Below are positions 21,033 to 28,693 of a DNA stretch of 64,000 bases, one piece after another. The notes beneath the pieces were generated by a model that did no database searches, was not told the DNA's origin, and saw nothing but the letters and a program-made list of their open reading frames with translations. The stretch comes from Metabacillus dongyingensis (GTDB lineage: Bacteria; Bacillota; Bacilli; Bacillales; Bacillaceae). Within the stretch, counting starts at the first letter, position 1; every line of letters starts with the position of its first letter. The position numbers and the translations under genes are program-made. The stretch is from contig NZ_CP082944.1 in assembly GCF_019933155.2 (NCBI RefSeq), positions 684,001 to 748,000 on the forward strand. Direction: 5' to 3'.

Positions 21033-22844
21033 ATGCTGAAAAAAAGCATCCGGAATAAACTAATTGTTTTATTAATGATTACTACAATTGTGCCTTTTGG
21101 CAGTTCGATCATTATTACCTATTTATATACGAAAGGCTCCATGGAGGACCAAGTCGTTCAGGAAAGCAGCAATCTGCTGTATCAGGGCAAGGTTAATCTG
21201 GAGAGCTACCTTAATGAGCTGAATGGTTTAACTCTTTCTCTCTACAATAATCCTGATTTCATTAACTATATGAGATCTCCGGATACTGAGAATAATTATT
21301 TAACCATTGGAATTGTTAAAAATGTAATGCAGACCATTCTTTATACAGCGGATACCATTAATGAAGTGAAAATTTCATTTGCAAAGGATGACCGGGTTAT
21401 TTCTGCGACGAAACGTTCTACAGTTGTTTTTTCCACAAGCATAGAAGGTTCCAGGAATGAAGCGTTTAACAGTGCAGAACGCAGTCCTTATAACATGTAT
21501 ATTGAACCAATCTTTGCAAGCCACGAGAACAACACAAGAGGAGCAAGAGACATCATTAAAATCCACAGGGCATTGACGAATGTTCCCGGCAATGAGGTCC
21601 TTGGTTATATTACACTTGGGATTTCACCTGATAAGATTATCGATTTAAGCAGAAATTTATATAATCGTGATACAGAAGAATTCTATCTATTATCATCAGA
21701 AGGAGAACTAATTTACAGCTCAGATACAGATATCCCCGACAATCAAAATCATCAAAAATGGATTGACCGCGTTCTTGAAGCAGAGAAATCTTCAGGAACA
21801 ATGGAGTGGAAAGAAGACTCTTTTAATGGGGTGATGATGTACGATCAGCTTTCGGCTTCATCTGGAGGCTGGATTTTAGTGAAAAGGGTTCCATATCACA
21901 TCTTATATGAAAGTGCTTATAGTGTAGCCAAAATTAATATTCTATTTGGGGTTATTGGATTATCATTGGTTGTATTAGCTACCCTGTTTGTTTCATTTAA
22001 AATCACATCGCCTATCCGAATTTTGCTTCAAAATATTGAACAAGTGGAAAAAGGAAATATGAAGGTTCCGGTTCAGTCCTTTGGTTCAGATGAAATCGGC
22101 ATTCTCGGATACAGGTTTCAGCAAATGATTGAACGGATCAATCACTTGATCACCCGTGAGTATAAGCTTGAACTGGAAAACAAGACAAATCAGCTAAAAG
22201 TGCTGCAATCACAGATCAACCCGCACTTTTTATACAATGCGCTGCAATCAATCGGTACAGTTGCTTTAAAAAATAAAGTTCCGCAAATTTATTCCTTAAT
22301 TACGCACTTATCTAAAATCATGAGATATGGAATGAACATGGAGGAAGATTTAGTTCCTTTGAGTAAAGAAATAAATTATACGAAAGCGTTTCTTCTTTTG
22401 CAAAAGGAACGCTTTGGCGAAAATCTTGATTACACCATAGATGTCGATGAAAACGTCCAAGAGGTTCAGGTTCCCAAAATGATTTTGCAGCCGATTATTG
22501 AAAATTATTTTAAACATGGGTTTGATAGTCGTGAAGGTGTTGGGAGCATCCGGCTAAAGTGCTACAGGGAGAGCGATGAGCTTGTCATGAAAATAAGCGA
22601 CAATGGAATCGGAGTGACGGAAAACAGGTTAAATGAGATATATGAGCATTTTAAAGCTGAAGCATTGAATAAAAAAGGAAAAGAAACAAATATAGGGCTG
22701 AAAAATGTATATGTCCGGCTAAAGCTCTATTATAATCTGCAGGCTGATTTAAAGCTTGAAAATCAAGAAGAAGGAGGCTTTATGGTAACCATGAGGCTGC
22801 CTATATGGATGGAAGGTGAAGGAAATGAAAGCAATCATCATTGA
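21033..22844 (+). CDS. Sensor histidine kinase, YesM/LytS type
   Basis: A 603-residue membrane kinase. Helices at about residues 12-32 and 302-324 enclose an extracellular Cache-like sensor domain. A HAMP linker follows (SPIRILLQNIEQVEKGNMKV). The His_kinase domain has the phospho-acceptor in LQSQINPHFLYNALQSIG, then the ATP site PKMILQPIIENYFKHGF and DNGIGV. The ATG at 21033 follows GGGAGGT by nine bases. It overlaps the response regulator gene by 20 bp. The adjacent ABC operon is its likely target, as for B. subtilis yesMN and related pairs. Confidence 0.92.
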   Translation: MLKKSIRNKLIVLLMITTIVPFGSSIIITYLYTKGSMEDQVVQESSNLLYQGKVNLESYLNELNGLTLSLYNNPDFINYMRSPDTENNYLTIGIVKNVMQTILYTADTINEVKISFAKDDRVISATKRSTVVFSTSIEGSRNEAFNSAERSPYNMYIEPIFASHENNTRGARDIIKIHRALTNVPGNEVLGYITLGISPDKIIDLSRNLYNRDTEEFYLLSSEGELIYSSDTDIPDNQNHQKWIDRVLEAEKSSGTMEWKEDSFNGVMMYDQLSASSGGWILVKRVPYHILYESAYSVAKINILFGVIGLSLVVLATLFVSFKITSPIRILLQNIEQVEKGNMKVPVQSFGSDEIGILGYRFQQMIERINHLITREYKLELENKTNQLKVLQSQINPHFLYNALQSIGTVALKNKVPQIYSLITHLSKIMRYGMNMEEDLVPLSKEINYTKAFLLLQKERFGENLDYTIDVDENVQEVQVPKMILQPIIENYFKHGFDSREGVGSIRLKCYRESDELVMKISDNGIGVTENRLNEIYEHFKAEALNKKGKETNIGLKNVYVRLKLYYNLQADLKLENQEEGGFMVTMRLPIWMEGEGNESNHH

Positions 22845-24402
22845 TGATGAAAAGCATGTTCGTGAAGGTCTGCTTTTATTGGCGGATTGGGATAGGCACG
22901 GAATTCACACCATTCTTGAGGCTGAGGATGGCGAGGAAGCGGTAAAGCTGATCACAGAGCACAGGCCGGAAATCATTTTTACGGATATGAGTATGCCAAG
23001 AAGAGATGGTATAAGTCTGTTAAAATGGCTATATTCCGCTGATTTAGGCAGCAAAACGATTGTCGTAAGCGGATATGATGACTTTGATTATATGCGAAAT
23101 GCCATTGCTTACAAGAGCTTTGATTATATTTTAAAGCCCATTGAGCCGGATGTCTTAAATGAAACATTGGAACGGGCTGTGACAGAATGGAAAGAGCAGG
23201 CGCGTTCCCGAAACTCTCAGGCTGAGGAAAGCCGGGTTATGAATGAAGTGAAGCCGCTCTATTGGGACCAGCTGTTCTCGGGCATCTGTACAAAAAAGGA
23301 AATACCGCAATCAGCAGAAGAGAAAATTGAAAAAGAATTTGGCATTTCAATGACGCTCGCTGAAAAAACAGCTGCCATCCTTCCAATAAAAGCAATTGTC
23401 ATGAAATCATTCCAGGGTGATTATGAGCTTGCCTATTCTGCCCTTTCAAACATGTTCAGCGGAATATTAAGAAAACAGAATGACGGTGTTTGTTTCAGGA
23501 ACATTAATAAGGAAGCAGAGCTTGTTATCCTCTTTTGGAAGAATAAGAATGTGACCTATCTTTCAGAAGAAATCAGCGCTTTAATTTATCATTCTTATAA
23601 AATCAATTGTATTCTTGCTTTGGGAAAAAGATCGATTGATTTAAGCGAAGCCTATGATTCTTCTGAACAAGTATATATAAAACATAATTTATTGAGTAAG
23701 CAAAAGATTGTGACAAGTAATGAGGTTGATTTAAAGCCGCTTCTTCATCTGTTTGATTTTTCAAATGAACTGAAATGGGCGCTTAAATCGGGCAGTGCTG
23801 CCCAGGCGGAAATACAGCTGGATCAAATTTTCACCAAGCTGATCAATGATCATACACTGTCGCTGGAGCAGATTAAACTATGGGAAAATCAATTTGACTT
23901 ATTGAGAAGCAATTGGATCAAAGAATATGAGGTCCATCATCATCCGGCTTTTTATTCTGGTACGGATTATTGGAAGGAAGACGGTTCTTTTTCTTTTGAA
24001 AAGTTCAAAGAAGAAAAGAAAAAAGAATTCGGTCAGCTAATCAAATTTCTCTCTAATGTGAAGTATCAGAAAGAAAAAAACAACATGCAGCAAATTGAAG
24101 AATACCTGCAGCAGCATTATCAGGAGGATATCAATCTCCAGGATATTGCCGATCGGTTTTTCTTAAGCCGTGAATACATTTCAAGGAAATTCAAACAGGA
24201 TTATCATGCAACACTAACAGATTATCTGACAAATATCCGCATGGAAAAAGCAAAAAAGCTGCTTGAGAATCCTTATTTAAAAATATATGAAGTGGCATAT
24301 GGTGTAGGTTATCAAAATGAAAAGTACTTCAGTAAGGTGTTTAAGAAACAAGTTGGGGTTACACCAAATGAATACCGGCATTCCCTGACTTCTAAACCGT
24401 AA
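22825..24402 (+). CDS. AraC-type response regulator, YesN type
   Basis: A 525-residue cytosolic regulator. The receiver domain (1-120) holds the acidic pocket IIDDE, phospho-acceptor Asp in IIFTDMSMPRRDG, and Lys in ILKPIEP. A middle region of about 280 residues follows. The C-terminal 100 residues are an AraC DNA-binding domain: INLQDIADRFFLSREYISRK and YEVAYGVGYQNEKYFSKVFK, ending GVTPNEYR. ATG at 22825 has GGAAGG eight bases upstream and is preferred over GTG at 22816. Likely activator of the upstream sugar ABC operon. Confidence 0.92.
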   Translation: MKAIIIDDEKHVREGLLLLADWDRHGIHTILEAEDGEEAVKLITEHRPEIIFTDMSMPRRDGISLLKWLYSADLGSKTIVVSGYDDFDYMRNAIAYKSFDYILKPIEPDVLNETLERAVTEWKEQARSRNSQAEESRVMNEVKPLYWDQLFSGICTKKEIPQSAEEKIEKEFGISMTLAEKTAAILPIKAIVMKSFQGDYELAYSALSNMFSGILRKQNDGVCFRNINKEAELVILFWKNKNVTYLSEEISALIYHSYKINCILALGKRSIDLSEAYDSSEQVYIKHNLLSKQKIVTSNEVDLKPLLHLFDFSNELKWALKSGSAAQAEIQLDQIFTKLINDHTLSLEQIKLWENQFDLLRSNWIKEYEVHHHPAFYSGTDYWKEDGSFSFEKFKEEKKKEFGQLIKFLSNVKYQKEKNNMQQIEEYLQQHYQEDINLQDIADRFFLSREYISRKFKQDYHATLTDYLTNIRMEKAKKLLENPYLKIYEVAYGVGYQNEKYFSKVFKKQVGVTPNEYRHSLTSKP

Positions 24403-24407
24403 TTGAG

Positions 24408-24445
24408 GATAGAGAAAAAGCAGAAATTCCTGTTTTTTCTTTATC
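24408..24445 (+). terminator. Hairpin after the YesN-type regulator
   Basis: GATAGAGAAAAAGCAG can pair with CTGTTTTTTCTTTATC (two wobble or mismatch positions). It is probably the operon's terminator, although no separate T run follows. Confidence 0.5.
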
Positions 24446-24474
24446 GTAATTTCGACAAAATGTGATTTTTTATG

Positions 24475-24503
24475 TTGAAGAAGGGTACATTTTTTGCTAT
24501 AAT
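24475..24503 (+). promoter_or_regulatory. Promoter of tRNA-Gly
   Basis: TTGAAG (24475-24480), a 17-bp spacer and TATAAT (24498-24503), 16 bp before the tRNA. Confidence 0.85.
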
Positions 24504-24519
24504 ATCTTTATTACCTTTT

Positions 24520-24593
24520 GCGGGTGTAGTTTAATGGTAAAACTCTAGCCTTCCAAGCTAATGTCGTGGGTTCGATTCCCATCACCCGCTCCA
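24520..24593 (+). tRNA. tRNA-Gly (TCC)
   Basis: 74-nt tRNA; acceptor GCGGGTG/CACCCGC, anticodon loop CTTCCAA, CCA encoded. A single-gene transcription unit with its own promoter and terminator. Confidence 0.97.
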
Positions 24594-24602
24594 TACATAT
24601 AC

Positions 24603-24647
24603 AACGCAGTGTTTCGTTTTTTGACAAACGGGGCATTGCGTTTTTTA
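24603..24647 (+). terminator. Terminator of tRNA-Gly
   Basis: AACGCAGTG and TTCGT pair with ACGGGG and CATTGCGTT with a few mismatches, followed by T6. Confidence 0.75.
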
Positions 24648-24709
24648 TATTTTTGTTAAAAACGAAACCCCTCCCTGCAAATCAGGGAGGGAATGCTATG
24701 TACGCTGCT

Positions 24710-25375
24710 TTATTTAACTAAGCTGTATTTTCCTTCTCCTCCATGAATCTGAATGAACATTTTCGTTAATGATGATAACATTTCATCCGCATTTTCATCA
24801 TTCATGCTTGGCTGGAGATAGATTAAGTGAAGTGCGTTTACCGTTTTTTCAGTGACAGCTGTCCGCTTTGAGTCCACATAAGGGCTTCCAAAGGCACCTT
24901 TCTCATCTGCTGAAAGCAGTTTTCCGTTCATGGAGACATCCCGTCCATTGATGGCCATATAAACATCAGATTCCTTGCCAACTCTGATTTCAATATTCCC
25001 GGACAGCTTATCGATATCGTAAATGCCGAATGGGATTTGATGCTGCAGAGAGAAGAAGTTATTTAAATCGACGGCTGAATGGATAGGTTCAAGATACTGC
25101 TGCTTTTGAATTCTGCGGTACAGCGCTTCGCTTGAAGGACGATACCGGCCTGGATCTGCGCCAAGCTTTTTAAAAATGCTTCGCCATTCCTGAATCGGTT
25201 TTAGATCCTGTACTTTTTTGTCTTCCATTTCAAAGAAGATTGATTCCTGGAAGAGCCTCATTCTTCCTTTAAGCATTTGCGGGGATTCTGATACACTTAT
25301 GGCTGTATACTCAATAACGCCCAGCTTAAACTCAGGAAAATGCTGTTTGATTTGAGGGCTTATAGAAATTTCCAT
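24710..25375 (-). CDS. B3/B4 tRNA-editing-like domain protein
   Basis: A 221-residue cytosolic protein made of one B3/B4 domain, the fold used by the phenylalanyl-tRNA synthetase beta subunit for editing. Key stretches are WRSIFKKLGADPGRYRPSSE, then LYRRIQKQ, the DLNNFFSLQHQIPFGIYDID segment and GSPYVDSKRTAVTE. Stand-alone members may edit mischarged tRNA, but this is not proven. Two adjacent ATGs (25378, 25375) follow GGAGG; the second has the better spacing. It is divergent from queG, with 86 bp between the starts. Confidence 0.82.
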   Translation of the reverse strand: MEISISPQIKQHFPEFKLGVIEYTAISVSESPQMLKGRMRLFQESIFFEMEDKKVQDLKPIQEWRSIFKKLGADPGRYRPSSEALYRRIQKQQYLEPIHSAVDLNNFFSLQHQIPFGIYDIDKLSGNIEIRVGKESDVYMAINGRDVSMNGKLLSADEKGAFGSPYVDSKRTAVTEKTVNALHLIYLQPSMNDENADEMLSSLTKMFIQIHGGEGKYSLVK

Positions 25376-25461
25376 CATTTTATCCTCCACTTTTTAATGT
25401 ACTTATTTTACCATATAAGATAATGTCTTTCGAAAATATAAACCGAAGGGAGGTGCAGGAC

Positions 25462-26595
25462 ATGAATTATGAAGAGCTTAAACAGGATATTCTTTCATTC
25501 AGCAAGAGCATTGGCATTGATAAAATCGGGTTTGCGCAGGCGTCTGTTTTTGATGAACTGAAGCAGCGGCTGATTGTTCACGAACAAAAAGGATATCATT
25601 CCGGTTTTGAAGAGCCTGATCTTGAAAAGCGGACAAATCCCGATCTTCTTCTGCCAGGGGCGAAATCGATTATTTCCATTGCGCTTGCTTATCCATCCAA
25701 GCTGAAGAATGCACCAAAAAGCACGAAGGAAGATAGAAGAGGTATCTTCTGCAGAGCATCCTGGGGACAGGACTATCACCATGTGTTAAGGGATCGTCTG
25801 AATAAGCTCGAGGCATATATGCGGGAGCGGGTTCCTAACGCAGAGCTTAAGTCAATGGTTGATACAGGGGAACTGTCAGACCGGGCTGTGGCAGAGAGAG
25901 CGGGCATTGGCTGGAGCGGAAAAAACTGCGCGATCATCACTCCGGAATTTGGTTCGTATGTATACTTGGGCGAAATTGTCACAAATATCCCATTTTCGCC
26001 GGATACACCAATGGAAGACCGCTGCGGCAGCTGCAATATCTGTGTGGATGCTTGTCCGACAGGTGCGCTTGTTCAGGGCGGCCAGCTTGATTCTGCTAAA
26101 TGCATCGCCTTTTTAACGCAGACGAAGGGCTTTTTAGCAGATAAATACCGGAAGAAGCTGGGAAACCGTTTATATGGCTGTGATACTTGCCAAACAGTAT
26201 GTCCAGAGAACAAAGGCAAGGATTTTCATCTTCATGCAGAAATGGAGCCTGACCCTGAGATTGCAAAGCCGAAGCTTAAACCCCTTCTTACCATGAGCAA
26301 CCGGGAATTTAAAGAGAAGTTTGGACATGTATCGGGGTCATGGAGAGGGAAAAAACCGATTCAGAGAAATGCGATTATTGCACTCGCGCACTTTAAGGAC
26401 CAAACCGCTATCCCAGAATTAATACAGCTGATGCACAAAGATGTGCGTCCGGTCATTCGCGGAACGGCTGCATGGGCAATCGGATCAATTGGTGAAAAAG
26501 AAAGTCTGATCGACCTGCAAAAAGCCCTTCAGCTTGAAGAAGACGAAGAAGTACGGAAAGAAATCAAAAAAGGAATATCGCTTATAGATGCGTAA
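25462..26595 (+). CDS. queG: Epoxyqueuosine reductase QueG
   Basis: A 377-residue cobalamin- and Fe-S-dependent enzyme that reduces epoxyqueuosine to queuosine in the wobble base of tRNA, the last step of queuosine synthesis. Two [4Fe-4S] clusters are visible: CGSCNICVDACPTGAL and CDTCQTVCPENKG. VDTGELSDRAVAERAGIGW lies in the cobalamin-binding part, and the C-terminus has HEAT-like repeats (IPELIQLMHKDVRPVIRGTA). The ATG at 25462 follows GGGAGGTG; the open frame extends upstream to 25423 without a ribosome site. It corresponds to B. subtilis yhbA, followed by yhbB and cspR as here. Confidence 0.95.
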   Translation: MNYEELKQDILSFSKSIGIDKIGFAQASVFDELKQRLIVHEQKGYHSGFEEPDLEKRTNPDLLLPGAKSIISIALAYPSKLKNAPKSTKEDRRGIFCRASWGQDYHHVLRDRLNKLEAYMRERVPNAELKSMVDTGELSDRAVAERAGIGWSGKNCAIITPEFGSYVYLGEIVTNIPFSPDTPMEDRCGSCNICVDACPTGALVQGGQLDSAKCIAFLTQTKGFLADKYRKKLGNRLYGCDTCQTVCPENKGKDFHLHAEMEPDPEIAKPKLKPLLTMSNREFKEKFGHVSGSWRGKKPIQRNAIIALAHFKDQTAIPELIQLMHKDVRPVIRGTAAWAIGSIGEKESLIDLQKALQLEEDEEVRKEIKKGISLIDA

Positions 26596-26660
26596 GCTTC
26601 ATACTTGCCAATCTCCTTTCATATGGTCTTACTAAAGACAAATATGGCGGTGAGGCATGG

Positions 26661-27551
26661 ATGAAAAATAATCTTTCAGCTGCAGTAAAAGCTAAGTTAG
26701 AGCTGCTGATCAACAATCGGCGTGCTAAAGAGCTTGATATAATAGAAGACAGCAAAGTGCTGCTGCGGAAAAAAAAGATTCTCGAAAACAGGAATGTCGA
26801 GATGGTAAAAGGAAATGCTTCCGTTCAATTGCAGAATATTGAAAAGGTATCTAAACGGGAGCAGCGTGTTTCCTACCAGTGTCATTATAAGTATTTTCAT
26901 AAAGATCAGGAATCCTTTTATCTTGAAGAAAAAACGGAAGACCGTATCGCTGTATTTCAAAATGGAACAATCATCAGGGATTATAAGGTAGAGCATCAAT
27001 ATGATGAAACTTTTGCAGAAAGCGATGATTCTTCTAATGAAAGAGTATCTTTCTTGTACGACAGACTTGCTGCCGTTCAATATGCCGAGAGATGGTGGAA
27101 CACCCACAATCCAAAGTTTAAAAATTTCGATGTAAACTGCACGAATTATGTTTCCCAGTGTCTTCATGCGGGCGGAGCTCCAATGAGAGGGTACCCGGGG
27201 CGATCAGCCGGGTGGTGGATGCAGAATAATATCTGGAGCTACAGCTGGACGGTTGCCCATTCTCTCACCCTGCATCTCGGGAATTCTAAATCAGGCTTAA
27301 GAGCGAAAGCAGTGGGAGCACCAGAAGCGTTAATGCCGGGGGATGTCATCTGCTATGATTTTCAAGGCGATGGCAGGTTTGATCATACAACCATTGTTGT
27401 TGCGAAGGATCAGGCAAACATGCCTCTTGTGAATGCAAATACGTACAACAGCAGAATGCGTTATTGGGATTATGAAGACTCAACAGCTTACACACCGAAC
27501 ATTAAGTATAAATTTTTTCATATCGAGGATGATTCGGGTTCTAAAAAATAA
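26661..27551 (+). CDS. yhbB: YhbB-like protein with amidase (CHAP-like) domain
   Basis: A 296-residue protein. The N-terminal 130 residues are polar, without a signal peptide. The C-terminal part is the amidase_6 domain: YDRLAAVQYAERWWNTHNP, NCTNYVSQCLHAGG with the likely catalytic Cys, then RFDHTTIVVA with the likely His. Such domains cleave peptide or amide bonds, for example in spore cortex or cell wall. ATG at 26661 is five bases after GGTGAGG. It lies between queG and trmL, as in B. subtilis. The substrate is not known. Confidence 0.85.
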   Translation: MKNNLSAAVKAKLELLINNRRAKELDIIEDSKVLLRKKKILENRNVEMVKGNASVQLQNIEKVSKREQRVSYQCHYKYFHKDQESFYLEEKTEDRIAVFQNGTIIRDYKVEHQYDETFAESDDSSNERVSFLYDRLAAVQYAERWWNTHNPKFKNFDVNCTNYVSQCLHAGGAPMRGYPGRSAGWWMQNNIWSYSWTVAHSLTLHLGNSKSGLRAKAVGAPEALMPGDVICYDFQGDGRFDHTTIVVAKDQANMPLVNANTYNSRMRYWDYEDSTAYTPNIKYKFFHIEDDSGSKK

Positions 27552-27595
27552 ACAGTGGTATAATACGGGTAACAGATTTTGATGAGGTGAAGAAA

Positions 27596-28081
27596 GTGGC
27601 ATTACATGTCGTACTCTATCAGCCGGAAATTCCGGCAAACACAGGAAATATTGCACGTACTTGCGCTGCAACCAATACAACGCTGCACTTAATCCGACCT
27701 CTTGGATTTTCAACGGATGACAAAATGCTGAAGCGTGCAGGACTTGATTATTGGGAGTATGTGAATGTGGTTTATCATGATTCCTTAGATGAGCTGTTTG
27801 AAGCATATCCGGAGGGCGAATTCTACTATATAACGAAATTCGGAGAAAAACCGCATACAACATTTGATTACAGCAATCATGAGGAAGATACCTTCTTTGT
27901 TTTCGGGAAAGAAACGACAGGACTTCCGAAAGACTTAATCGCAGAAAACCTGGAAAGATGTCTGCGTTTGCCGATGACAGGAAATGTAAGATCCCTGAAC
28001 TTATCGAACACCGCTGCGATTTTAATCTACGAAGCATTAAGGCAGCAGAACTATCCTGGATTACTCAAAAAAACGACCTGA
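27596..28081 (+). CDS. trmL: tRNA (cytidine(34)-2'-O)-methyltransferase TrmL
   Basis: A 161-residue SPOUT-class methyltransferase (formerly CspR) that methylates the 2'-O of the wobble base of tRNA-Leu species using S-adenosylmethionine. Conserved pieces are LYQPEIPANTGNIARTC near the start, FGKETTGLPKDL, and the knot LPMTGNVRSLNLSNTAAI. The start GTG at 27596 lies seven bases after GAGGTG; GTG at 27587 overlaps the ribosome site. A TATAAT at 27559 suggests its own promoter. The terminator overlaps its stop codon. Confidence 0.95.
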   Translation: MALHVVLYQPEIPANTGNIARTCAATNTTLHLIRPLGFSTDDKMLKRAGLDYWEYVNVVYHDSLDELFEAYPEGEFYYITKFGEKPHTTFDYSNHEEDTFFVFGKETTGLPKDLIAENLERCLRLPMTGNVRSLNLSNTAAILIYEALRQQNYPGLLKKTT

Positions 28082-28106
28082 GAAGCGATTCTCAGGTCGT
28101 TTTTTA
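28072..28106 (+). terminator. trmL terminator
   Basis: A perfect stem AACGACCTGAGAA / TTCTCAGGTCGTT with a GCGA loop and T5; the trmL stop codon lies in the left arm. Confidence 0.93.
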
Positions 28107-28111
28107 TATGT

Positions 28112-28204
28112 TTATTTTTTCAAGCCTGGCTTATCATTGTATCCAGCAGTGAATATAGAAACTAAGAAAGTGATGCATACCCCTAAGATTAATGCCGTTT
28201 TCAT
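28112..28204 (-). CDS. Small membrane peptide (30 aa)
   Basis: A short frame encoding MKTALILGVCITFLVSIFTA followed by GYNDKPGLKK. It is one hydrophobic helix with a charged tail, so a single-pass membrane peptide. Support comes from GGGAGG ten bases upstream of the ATG and a good promoter on the same strand (TTCACA, 17 bp, TATAAT). The trmL terminator hairpin lies just beyond its stop, but its minus-strand U tract is poor. No family recognised. Confidence 0.6.
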   Translation of the reverse strand: MKTALILGVCITFLVSIFTAGYNDKPGLKK

Positions 28205-28256
28205 CGTGCTGATTCCTCCCTTATATGTAAATGATGACCCTTACATAGCTAGTCCT

Positions 28257-28285
28257 ATTATATCCTATCCCAAATATCATGTGAA
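28257..28285 (-). promoter_or_regulatory. Promoter of the 30-aa peptide
   Basis: On the minus strand TTCACA (28285-28280), 17 bp, TATAAT (28262-28257), about 50 bp upstream of the start codon. Confidence 0.6.
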
Positions 28286-28349
28286 TAAAAATGGGAAGAT
28301 TTCCTGAATTATCTTTTTTTAGGAAGAGGCAGAAAGTATTTAGACGGAA

Positions 28350-28475
28350 ACTGATAAATGTTTGATTTAGACTGATAAAAATGCAGTATAGACCGATAAA
28401 ACGCCGTTTTAGACTGATATTTCTTTAAATTACAACGATAAGTTTTGTGGTTAGACTGATAAAACTAAGTTGGAT
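28350..28475. repeat. Array of six exact 21-bp units
   Basis: Six consecutive 21-bp units begin at 28350, 28371, 28392, 28413, 28434 and 28455. The head ACTGATAAA (variants ACCGATAAA, ACTGATATT, AACGATAAG) is conserved; about ten middle bases vary; four units end TTAG or ATAG. No gene overlaps. It lies between the 30-aa peptide and prkA. Confidence 0.75.
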
Positions 28476-28693
28476 CATTTTATGAGGCAGACTTCGATGA
28501 AATCAGCTGGAAAAGGATGATTTCCTCAGTTTCGATTAAGTTCAAATAGGAGCTTTTCTATTAGAATCTTTTCTGTCTGCCGGAGCTAAACAGTCGGTTC
28601 CGCTTTTCTATACAAAAAGAGAATGTTAAAGGACATCCTTGCATAAAGTGTATTAATCGCGCTCAAGTATCACCAATGATGGAGGAGGTCCTT

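Noticed and set aside
28350..28475. CRISPR array (conserved head plus variable tail)
   Set aside because: Repeat and spacer parts are only about 10 bp each, heads vary, and there are no cas genes in the window. The same argument applies to the 52-bp arrays, which have no unique spacers.
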